Assembly (NCBI GenBank): GCA_033764265.1
Contig: JANRJB010000340.1
Span: forward strand, 1-8,332
Origin: VGEM01 sp033764265
GTDB lineage: Bacteria; Pseudomonadota; Alphaproteobacteria; Rhodospirillales; Rhodospirillaceae
Direction of reading: 5' to 3'
Length of the DNA stretch: 8,332 nt
The notes under the pieces are model-generated. The model made no database searches. It worked only from the letters and a program-made list of their open reading frames with translations, and was not told where the DNA came from. This document shows positions 1-4,927 of the stretch, piece after piece; the stretch's first letter is position 1; every line of letters begins with the position of its first letter. Both the position numbers and the translations under genes were made by a program.

Positions 1-602
1 GCGAAACGGGCGATCAGCTGCTTGGCCAACGACCCGCGCACGCCCTCGGCGATCAGCACGTACTTGGCGCGCAGTTCGATGCCCGGTTCGTAATTGGCGG
101 TCTTCTCGCCGTCGCGGCCGACGCCCATGTCGCCGGTGGCCACGCCGACCACGCGACCGGCCTCGTCGTACAGCACCTCGGCGGCGGCGAAGCCGGGATA
201 GATTTCCACGCCCAGCGCCTCGGCCTGTTGGCCCAGCCAGCGGCAGACGTTGCCCAGGCTGACGATGTAGCAGCCGTGATTGTTCATCAACGGCGGCATC
301 AGCAGGTTGGGCAGGCGGGTCGCGCCGGTCTCGCTCAGATGCAGGAACCGATCCTCGCCGACCGGAGTATTGAGCGGCGCGCCTTTGTCCTTCCAGTCGG
401 GGATCAGCTCGTTCAGTGCGATCGGGTCGATCACCGCGCCGGACAAGATGTGAGCGCCGATTTCGGAACCCTTTTCGATCAGGCAGACCGACAGCTCTTT
501 CTCGGCCGCGGCAGCCAGTTGCTTGAGGCGGATGGCCGCCGACAGTCCGGCCGGGCCGGCGCCGACGATCACCACGTCGAATTGCATCGCTTCCCGGTCC
601 AT
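1..602 (-). CDS. Electron transfer flavoprotein:ubiquinone oxidoreductase (ETF-QO), 5' part, runs off the left edge
   Basis: This enzyme takes electrons from reduced electron transfer flavoprotein, fed by fatty-acid and amino-acid dehydrogenases, and passes them to ubiquinone at the inner membrane. I read it by translating the minus strand from 602; about 200 residues are visible of a protein usually near 550. The N-terminus has the FAD dinucleotide-binding motif VVIVGAGPAGLSAA (residues 10-23). It is followed by family-typical stretches such as LIEKGSEIGAHILSGAV, the NNHGCYIVSLG segment and LIAEGVRGSLAKQL near the cut end. The C-terminal quinone-binding and 4Fe-4S ferredoxin-like parts lie outside the window. 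I chose the ATG at 602 because AGAGGG (611-616) sits 8 nt upstream; Met6 (587) is the alternative. It is divergent from the membrane-protein gene at 826. Family assignment is confident from the N-terminal sequence alone. Confidence 0.9.
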   Translation of the reverse strand, partial: MDREAMQFDVVIVGAGPAGLSAAIRLKQLAAAAEKELSVCLIEKGSEIGAHILSGAVIDPIALNELIPDWKDKGAPLNTPVGEDRFLHLSETGATRLPNLLMPPLMNNHGCYIVSLGNVCRWLGQQAEALGVEIYPGFAAAEVLYDEAGRVVGVATGDMGVGRDGEKTANYEPGIELRAKYVLIAEGVRGSLAKQLIARF

Positions 603-675
603 GGGTCTATCCCTCTGGTCTGGCGGCGAAATCCCCGATCGCCGGCCGGCCGGATCACCCCGCCGGGCCGCGACA

Positions 676-704
676 GTTGTATCCCGACGCCTGCGCGCCT
701 CCAA
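676..704 (-). promoter_or_regulatory. Possible sigma70-type promoter for the ETF-QO gene
   Basis: Read on the minus strand, TTGGAG (704-699) is followed after 17 nt by TACAAC (681-676). The -10 matches the consensus at four of six positions and the -35 at three of six. It would start transcription near 669, giving a leader of about 65 nt. Spacing is ideal but the boxes are weak, so this is a guess from pattern only. Confidence 0.25.
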
Positions 705-748
705 GGGCCCGCAACCATGAGCCGGGAACCTGGCGGCGGCATTGGCCC

Positions 749-777
749 TGGAAAACACCGGCGGAGAACCCTATAAC
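749..777 (+). promoter_or_regulatory. Possible sigma70-type promoter for the small membrane protein (and perhaps the UDG-moaB run)
   Basis: TGGAAA (749-754) and TATAAC (772-777) are separated by 17 nt. The -10 matches at five of six positions and the -35 at four of six. A start near 784 would leave a leader of about 42 nt before the GTG at 826. The next genes, at 1189 and 2032, follow on the same strand with gaps of 54 and 18 nt, so this could serve all three. Not tested. Confidence 0.4.
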
Positions 778-825
778 CCGGGTCAATCGCGCCGCAGGCG
801 GGCGCACGACAAAGGGAATCGCGCC

Positions 826-1134
826 GTGTCCAAGTCGCCGGTTTATTCCGCCATCATCGCCACCGTCCTGTTCGGCTCGACCCTCGGCGTGCTCGTGGCC
901 GTGGGCATGTTCGGCGTCATCCGCATCGGCCAAAGCATGATCGAGGCGCTGGGCATGCTCCCGCCGCGCTGGGGCGAGAACAACGTCACCCTGATGATGG
1001 AAATGGCCGGAGCATTGGCGGTGCCGGTGATGGTGTGGTTCGTCGTGTGGTTCTACCGCAAGGCCGTCAAGGCCGAACGCGACCTGCTCGACTACCGCTA
1101 CACGCCGCCGCAGCCGACCTCGGGCAAGCCCTAA
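826..1134 (+). CDS. Small two-helix inner-membrane protein of unknown function (102 aa)
   Basis: I do not recognise the family. The protein has a short N-terminus, a hydrophobic helix at about residues 6-34, a mid loop containing LPPRWGENN, and a second hydrophobic helix at about 60-80 (AVPVMVWFVVWFY). A charged tail beginning RKAVKAER ends in a Pro/Thr-rich stretch. The positive charges after helix 2 suggest both ends face the cytoplasm. I chose the GTG at 826 because AAAGGGA (811-817) lies 8 nt upstream. The same frame is open back to a TTG at 742, but the extra N-terminal residues look like random translation of intergenic DNA. It is divergent from the ETF-QO gene and 54 nt ahead of the uracil-DNA glycosylase, so it could be co-transcribed with that gene. 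A GANTC site (816-820) overlaps its ribosome binding site. Confidence 0.7.
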   Translation: MSKSPVYSAIIATVLFGSTLGVLVAVGMFGVIRIGQSMIEALGMLPPRWGENNVTLMMEMAGALAVPVMVWFVVWFYRKAVKAERDLLDYRYTPPQPTSGKP

Positions 1135-1188
1135 TCACCACCCGGCGGGGCGCTTGAGTCCCGCGCCACCGGTGGTCAGACTGGTCGC

Positions 1189-2013
1189 ATGAACGCGATC
1201 CCGCCTTCGCCCGGATCGGTGTCGGTTGCCGCACTGTTGCGCTGGCATCTCGAGGCCGGCGTCGACGAAACCATCAGCGACGCACCGATCAACCGCTATG
1301 CACCCCTGCCGGCCGCCGCTGGGGTCAAACCCGTGGCGCATGTCACGGCCCCGCTCGCGCCTCCGCGTCCGGCGTTCCCGGCGGCCGCCGAGGCCGGGGT
1401 TTCCGCGACCCACATCGCCCAGGGCTGCCGAACGTTGGCTGACTTGCGAGCCGCGGTCGAGGCGTTCGACGGCTGCGCTCTGAAAACCTTTGCCAGCCGT
1501 ACGGTGTTCGCGGATGGAAACGCCGATGCCAAAGTCATGATCGTCGGCGAAGCCCCGGGCGAGGACGAAGACCGGCAGGGCCTGCCGTTCGTCGGCGTGT
1601 CGGGCAAGCTGCTCGACCGCATGCTCGCGTCCATCGGCCTGGACCGGGCGCGCAACGCCTACATCACCAACATCGTGTTCTGGCGCCCGCCCGGTAATCG
1701 CAAGCCAACGGCCGAAGAGGTCGCCTTGTGTCTGCCGTTCGTGCAACGTCACATCGAGTTGGTCGATCCGGCCCTTCTGATTCTGCTGGGCGGGCCGGCG
1801 GCCAACACCCTGCTCGCCAATCCGCAAGGCATCACCAAGCTGCGCGGGCGTTGGTTCACCTACGAGACCCCCGGCTTGCCCCGCCCGGTGCCGGCGATGG
1901 CCACCTTTCACCCGGCTTACCTACTGCGGTCGCCCCAGCAGAAGCGGCTGGCCTGGCGCGACCTGTTGACCATCAAGGCCAAGCTGGGCGAAGTGATGCC
2001 CGCCACGCCGTAA
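1189..2013 (+). CDS. Uracil-DNA glycosylase, family-4-like, lacking two Fe-S cysteines
   Basis: This enzyme cleaves the N-glycosidic bond of uracil in DNA, starting base-excision repair of deaminated cytosine. The 274-aa protein has an N-terminal region with WHLEAGVDE (residues 19-27), a Pro/Ala-rich linker (about 40-70) and the catalytic fold from about 80. The family-4 motifs are clear: GEAPGEDED (120-128), the FWRPPGNRKPT segment (164-174) and the HPAYLLR motif (241-247). In canonical family-4 enzymes four cysteines bind a 4Fe-4S cluster, as CxxC, then one in the RPPGNR loop, then one about 15 residues later. Here only Cys96 and Cys181 remain; F93 and W165 occupy the other two places. It may therefore be a cluster-free or altered variant. 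From memory, a uracil-DNA glycosylase of a distinct class is described in Bradyrhizobium and may be a relative. The SD is weak (GGTGGT, 1171-1176). moaB follows after 18 nt. Confidence 0.88.
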   Translation: MNAIPPSPGSVSVAALLRWHLEAGVDETISDAPINRYAPLPAAAGVKPVAHVTAPLAPPRPAFPAAAEAGVSATHIAQGCRTLADLRAAVEAFDGCALKTFASRTVFADGNADAKVMIVGEAPGEDEDRQGLPFVGVSGKLLDRMLASIGLDRARNAYITNIVFWRPPGNRKPTAEEVALCLPFVQRHIELVDPALLILLGGPAANTLLANPQGITKLRGRWFTYETPGLPRPVPAMATFHPAYLLRSPQQKRLAWRDLLTIKAKLGEVMPATP

Positions 2014-2031
2014 CGCCAAGAGTGCCCAACC

Positions 2032-2583
2032 ATGGCCGGAATCGACGAAACCAAGCCGTTCGTGCCGATCAACATCGCGGTGTTGACGGTATCCGATACC
2101 CGCACCCTAGAGACCGACACATCGGGGCGGATTCTCGCCGACCGCATTACCGGCATCGGTCATAAGCTGGCTGCGCGTCTGGTCATCAAAGACGATGTGC
2201 CCGCCATCGTCGCCCAGCTGCGCACCTGGATCGCCGACCCGAACGTGGACTGCGTCATCACCACCGGCGGAACCGGCGTAACCGGGCGCGACGTAACGCC
2301 GGAAGCGTTCGCGCAGGTGTGCGAGAAGGAGATTCCGGGGTTCGGCGAGCTGTTTCGCTGGGTCAGCCTGAAAAGCATCGGCACTTCGACCGTGCAATCG
2401 CGCGCCACCGCGGGGGTGGCGAACGGGACCTACTTGTTCGCGTTGCCGGGATCGTCGGGCGCGGTGAAGGACGGCTGGGACGAAATCCTGAAGTTCCAGC
2501 TCGACGCGCGTCACACCCCGTGCAACTTCGTTGAGCTGATGCCGCGCCTCAAGGAACACCTCTGGCCAAAAGCCAAGAGCTGA
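2032..2583 (+). CDS. moaB: Molybdenum cofactor biosynthesis protein MoaB
   Basis: MoaB belongs to the MogA/MoaB/MoeA molybdopterin-binding fold. Family members adenylylate molybdopterin or bind it before molybdenum insertion; the exact role of bacterial MoaB is less settled than that of MogA. The 183-aa protein shows the fold's N-terminal strand IAVLTVSDTR (residues 15-24) and the molybdopterin-binding signature TTGGTGVTGRDVTPEA (77-92). The later LPGSSGAVKDGWDEIL segment and the C-terminal HLWPK ending are also present. Length is normal for the family. AAGAG (2018-2022) is 9 nt before the ATG, and the UDG stop is 18 nt upstream, so the two are probably one transcription unit. Its last 35 nt overlap the 3' end of the convergent glycosyltransferase gene. 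No other molybdenum-cofactor gene is visible. Confidence 0.93.
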   Translation: MAGIDETKPFVPINIAVLTVSDTRTLETDTSGRILADRITGIGHKLAARLVIKDDVPAIVAQLRTWIADPNVDCVITTGGTGVTGRDVTPEAFAQVCEKEIPGFGELFRWVSLKSIGTSTVQSRATAGVANGTYLFALPGSSGAVKDGWDEILKFQLDARHTPCNFVELMPRLKEHLWPKAKS

Positions 2584-3136
2584 AATCGTCGACATCGCGC
2601 AACGGCGCGGCGTAGGCGATCTTCCGACCGCGCAAGTTGGCCGTGGTGTCGGCCAACGCATGTCGGGTCGACCAGCGCACGCCCGCGAACGGACGCCACA
2701 ACGGCCGGCGCCCGGAAAACCCCACCAGCCAGTAGCCACCGTCGGTCGCCGGCCCGAACACCACGTCGGCGCGCGCCAGGCCGCGAAACGCCTCGCGCAG
2801 GTGGTCGACGGTTATGCCGGGAATGTCGCATCCGACGACCACGACCGGGGTTCCGCGCGGTGCCGTGGTCAATCCGGCCAGCATGCGCGCGCCCAGGTCG
2901 CCCCGGCCCTGGTCGTGCCGACACAGTCCTCTCGGCCAGCCCCAGCGGGCGCGGATCGGCGTCAGCAGCAGCCGCGTCTGAAAAAAAGGCGCACGGCCGT
3001 TGCGGCGCAACACCAGGCGTAGGGTGTTGACATAGAACTGCCAGGCGGCGACCGCGCCGATCTCGCGCGCCAGGCGGGTCTTGACCGCACCTACCGCCGG
3101 CTGTTTCGACATGACGAACACAACGCCGCGCGTCAT
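2549..3136 (-). CDS. TIGR04282-family (DUF2064) glycosyltransferase/nucleotidyltransferase-like protein
   Basis: This 195-aa protein matches the family annotated as rSAM/selenodomain-associated transferase 1, a GT-A-like fold resembling sugar-nucleotide transferases; its substrate is not known. Visible signatures are the N-terminal loop MSKQPAVGAVKTRL (residues 9-22), GDLGARM (79-85), the VVVVGCDIPGI strand with its aspartate at 104, and GPATDGGYWLVG (128-139). The C-terminal DVDDFSSWL segment is also typical. The open frame extends upstream to 3193, but the ATG at 3136 starts exactly at the family's N-terminal strand and forms an ATGA overlap with the stop of the preceding gene (3133-3135). 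That argues for translational coupling. The 3' end runs 35 nt into the convergent moaB gene. A run of seven A (2981-2987) does not break the reading frame. The radical-SAM partner implied by the family name is not in this window. Confidence 0.85.
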   Translation of the reverse strand: MTRGVVFVMSKQPAVGAVKTRLAREIGAVAAWQFYVNTLRLVLRRNGRAPFFQTRLLLTPIRARWGWPRGLCRHDQGRGDLGARMLAGLTTAPRGTPVVVVGCDIPGITVDHLREAFRGLARADVVFGPATDGGYWLVGFSGRRPLWRPFAGVRWSTRHALADTTANLRGRKIAYAAPLRDVDDFSSWLLARGVP

Positions 3137-3819
3137 CGATACCACCGCGCCACCGTGACCGCCGGCACGCCCAGCCGCCAAAATGCCTGGCAAATCACAT
3201 TGCGCGCGGGCCGCATGAGGTAGCCTTCTTGTCGATAGCGCCGCGCCGAGGTCAGCGCCACGCCATCAAGCCCGATGCGGGCGGTTCTGGGAATGCGCTG
3301 GATCAAATCCACGTCCTCCATGATCGGCAGCGGACGAAATCCGCCGATCCGCTCGTACACAGCCCGCCGGATCAACAGCCCCTGGTCGCCGTAAGGCAGC
3401 GCCAGCCACCGGCAACGCCAGGCCACGATACGTTCGAGCCGGCGGGCGGCCGGGGCATCGTCGTCGAACCGCAGCGAGAAGTAGCCCGCGTGGTCGGCAT
3501 GCGCGGGGTCGTCCATGAACGCCCGCGCGGCGACGCTCCAGCCCGGCTGCAGCACCGTGTCGGCGTGCAGAAACAACAGCCATGGCGCCACGGCCGCCCC
3601 GGCGCCCGCGGCCATTTGCGCGCCGCGCCCACGCGCGGCGGTCACCACCTGCGCGCCCGCCTGGCGCGCCGCCTCGACCGTGCCGTCGGCCGACCCGCCG
3701 TCGGATACGATCACCTGCGCCACGTCCGGACACGCGCGCACCGCCGCCAGGCTCTGGGGCAGGGCAGCGGCCGCGTTCAGGGCCGGAACGATCACCGACA
3801 AGTCGAAGCCGTTCGGCAT
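3133..3819 (-). CDS. TIGR04283-family glycosyltransferase 2 (rSAM/selenodomain-associated transferase 2)
   Basis: This is a cytoplasmic or membrane-peripheral GT2-family glycosyltransferase of 228 aa with unknown acceptor. Motifs in order: the nucleotide-binding strand LSVIVPALN (7-15), DGGSADGT (40-47), ARGRGAQMAAGA (62-73), LFLHADT (82-88) in the DXD position, YGDQGLLIRR (143-152), and the catalytic-type MEDVDL (167-172). The segment ALTSARRYRQEG follows. This exact motif string is characteristic of TIGR04283. The ATG at 3819 is preceded by GGTGAAG and lies 61 nt from the divergent rnhB start. Its stop overlaps the start of the TIGR04282 gene by ATGA. The two families very often sit side by side, so they probably act in one pathway making a small glycosylated metabolite or surface molecule. 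That role is inference. Confidence 0.87.
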   Translation of the reverse strand: MPNGFDLSVIVPALNAAAALPQSLAAVRACPDVAQVIVSDGGSADGTVEAARQAGAQVVTAARGRGAQMAAGAGAAVAPWLLFLHADTVLQPGWSVAARAFMDDPAHADHAGYFSLRFDDDAPAARRLERIVAWRCRWLALPYGDQGLLIRRAVYERIGGFRPLPIMEDVDLIQRIPRTARIGLDGVALTSARRYRQEGYLMRPARNVICQAFWRLGVPAVTVARWYR

Positions 3820-3880
3820 CGCTTCACCCGGTCCCTACATTCGCTCTTTGGCGCGCGCGGCAATGTTGCATACTGCGGTC

Positions 3881-4522
3881 ATGCCAGATTTCAAGTTTGA
3901 ACGCACCGCGTTGATCCGCCGTCCGGGCGCTGTGATCGCCGGCATCGACGAAGCCGGTCGCGGGCCGTGGGCCGGACCGGTAGTCGCCGCCGCGGTGGTC
4001 TTCGACATCGGCAAGGCACCGCAGGCCTTGTGCGAAGCCATCGACGATTCAAAGAAGCTTAACCCGTCGGTGCGCGAACGGTTGTGCGCGGAACTGCTGG
4101 CGTGCCCTGCAGCCAGCGTCGGCGTTGGACGCGCCGAGGTGGAGGAAATCGACCGTCTCAACATCCTGAAGGCGACCTTCCTGGCGATGGGCCGCGCGCT
4201 GGACGACCTCAAGCGCCCGGTCGATCACGCGCTGATCGACGGGAATCGCGCCCCACCGCTGCCATGCACCGTGGAGATGCTGGTGAAAGGCGACAGCCGG
4301 TCGTTGTCGATCGCCGCCGCCTCGATCGTCGCCAAGGTGACGCGGGACAGGCTGATGCGAGAACTGGCACGTCAGTATCCCGGTTATGGCTGGGACTCAA
4401 ACGCCGGCTACGGTACGCCAGAGCACCAGGACGCCGTCACCCGGCTGGGCGTTACGCCACACCATCGTCGTTCCTTCGCGCCGGTGCGCGCCCGGCTCGC
4501 CGCCGAGATCGCCGACGATTGA
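3881..4522 (+). CDS. rnhB: Ribonuclease HII
   Basis: RNase HII cuts the RNA strand of RNA-DNA hybrids and incises at single ribonucleotides misincorporated in DNA, starting ribonucleotide excision repair. The 213-aa protein carries all family motifs: GIDEAGRGPWAGPV (residues 21-34) with catalytic Asp23 and Glu24, DSKKL (56-60), ALIDGN with Asp120, and KGDSRSLSIAAASIVAK with Asp138. The C-terminal YGTPEHQDAVTRLGVTPHHRRSF segment is also present. The Asp120-Asp138 spacing fits known family members. The frame is open upstream to 3515, but that part is the antisense of the glycosyltransferase gene. I prefer the ATG at 3881; 3863 is an in-frame alternative adding six residues. The SD is poor for both. 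No clear terminator follows. Confidence 0.94.
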   Translation: MPDFKFERTALIRRPGAVIAGIDEAGRGPWAGPVVAAAVVFDIGKAPQALCEAIDDSKKLNPSVRERLCAELLACPAASVGVGRAEVEEIDRLNILKATFLAMGRALDDLKRPVDHALIDGNRAPPLPCTVEMLVKGDSRSLSIAAASIVAKVTRDRLMRELARQYPGYGWDSNAGYGTPEHQDAVTRLGVTPHHRRSFAPVRARLAAEIADD

Positions 4523-4574
4523 CGCCGACATTGTCGAAGAAATTCGGCCCTCGTCCGCGCACGGCCTATCCCTA

Positions 4575-4675
4575 GAGTCCGGCTCGACTCGAGGACTCAA
4601 CATCTAGAGGCCGTCCCCCGCATCTTGTGGATAAAATTTAGACTTCGCTAACGCTCTGATTCTACTCTCTGAATC
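4575..4675. promoter_or_regulatory. Cluster of five GANTC (CcrM) sites upstream of ccrM
   Basis: The sites are GAGTC at 4575, GACTC at 4586, GACTC at 4594, GATTC at 4658 and GAATC at 4671. My manual scan of the whole window finds about 22 GANTC sites, so these five within 101 bp are a strong local excess. In Caulobacter the ccrM promoter carries GANTC sites and is sensitive to methylation state. A similar feedback here is inference. Confidence 0.6.
4626..4634 (-). promoter_or_regulatory. Perfect DnaA box upstream of ccrM
   Basis: The minus strand reads TTATCCACA, identical to the consensus high-affinity DnaA box. It lies in the AT-rich core between the two groups of GANTC sites and overlaps a -10-like TAAAAT (4632-4637) on the plus strand. 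I see no second box nearby, which favours a regulatory role over a replication origin. Confidence 0.45.
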
Positions 4676-4829
4676 ACGGGGCTTCGACGCTGTCCTAGGC
4701 GACGGCGCAGAATTTCGAGGTCCTGGATCTGGGGGCCTCTCACGCCGAGGACCAATCGGGTGGGGAGGGAAGCGACCGGCCCCAAGTCTCAGGGGCGCAC
4801 CTCTGGCGACGACGGCCGGTTCGAAGACA

Positions 4830-4869
4830 CGGAAGCCGCAGCGCGGGACCAACCCGCGTGCGGCCTCCG
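4830..4869 (+). other. Strong GC-rich hairpin in the ccrM leader
   Basis: GCCGCA (4835-4840), a bulged G and CGCGGG (4842-4847) pair with CCCGCG (4853-4858) and TGCGGC (4859-4864) around the loop ACCAA. After one A/C mismatch the stem continues for four more pairs (CGGA 4830-4833 with TCCG 4866-4869). It has no T-run on either exit side, so it is not a standard intrinsic terminator. It ends 58 nt before the ccrM ATG and is followed by an A-rich single-stranded stretch, which fits a leader element affecting mRNA stability or translation. Confidence 0.5.
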
Positions 4870-4927
4870 CATCTTCCACCCAAAAACAAAAAAGTCGTTG
4901 GTCAGGTTCAGAGGGGTTAGGACGTCG

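Larger units (their letters stand above)
4523..4927. other. 405-bp non-coding region between rnhB and ccrM, rich in regulatory motifs
   Basis: I see no credible gene here on either strand; the long open frames that cross it are out-of-frame shadows or a non-family extension of ccrM. From left to right it holds an inverted repeat GAGTCC/GGACTC (4575-4580 and 4593-4598) and five GANTC sites (4575-4675). An AT-rich core (4626-4651) contains a perfect DnaA box. Next come several short inverted repeats: GGTCCT/AGGACC (4720-4725, 4748-4753) and ACCGGCC/GGCCGGT (4775-4781, 4814-4820). A strong GC-rich hairpin (4830-4869) and an A-rich stretch (4881-4893) precede the ccrM ribosome binding site. The AT-rich core stands out against the GC-rich surroundings. 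I read the region as the promoter plus a long structured leader of ccrM. Confidence 0.7.

Noticed and set aside
641..656. CCGG-rich palindromic stretch upstream of the ETF-QO gene
   Set aside because: Simple tandem GCCGGCCGGC is expected in GC-rich DNA; no matching operator family recognised.
1166..1175. Palindrome CCACCGGTGG before the uracil-DNA glycosylase gene
   Set aside because: A 10-bp GC-rich palindrome is not unusual in this composition, and there is no second copy or promoter context.
1135..1911. 258-aa minus-strand open frame over the uracil-DNA glycosylase
   Set aside because: Low-complexity shadow translation with no motif; the plus-strand gene has clear catalytic motifs.
2981..2987. 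Run of seven A in the TIGR04282 gene as a phase-variable tract
   Set aside because: The frame aligns with family features on both sides, and seven bases is short for a contingency tract; there is no surface-antigen context.
3137..3193. Upstream start for the TIGR04282 gene at 3193
   Set aside because: The extra 19 residues overlap the preceding gene and do not match the family; the ATGA junction at 3136 is the better start.
3515..3880. RNase HII frame is open upstream to 3515 (335 aa in total)
   Set aside because: The added part is antisense to the well-supported glycosyltransferase gene, and RNase HII normally has about 200 residues.
4640..4885. Possible 6S, SRP or tmRNA gene in the structured ccrM leader
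   Set aside because: A few short stretches resemble the ends of 6S RNA or the SRP loop, but I cannot build the closing stem or find the conserved core of any of them, and the neighbours do not fit. Left as a structured leader of unknown role.
4760..4927. ccrM reading frame is open upstream to 4760, adding 56 residues
   Set aside because: The extra residues resemble no CcrM, the stretch contains the strong hairpin and an A-rich stretch, and good SD sequences precede the ATG at 4928.
4523..4927. Chromosome replication origin
   Set aside because: GANTC sites, an AT-rich core and a DnaA box recall an alphaproteobacterial origin, but only one good DnaA box is visible, the AT-rich core is short, and the flanking genes are not typical origin neighbours.
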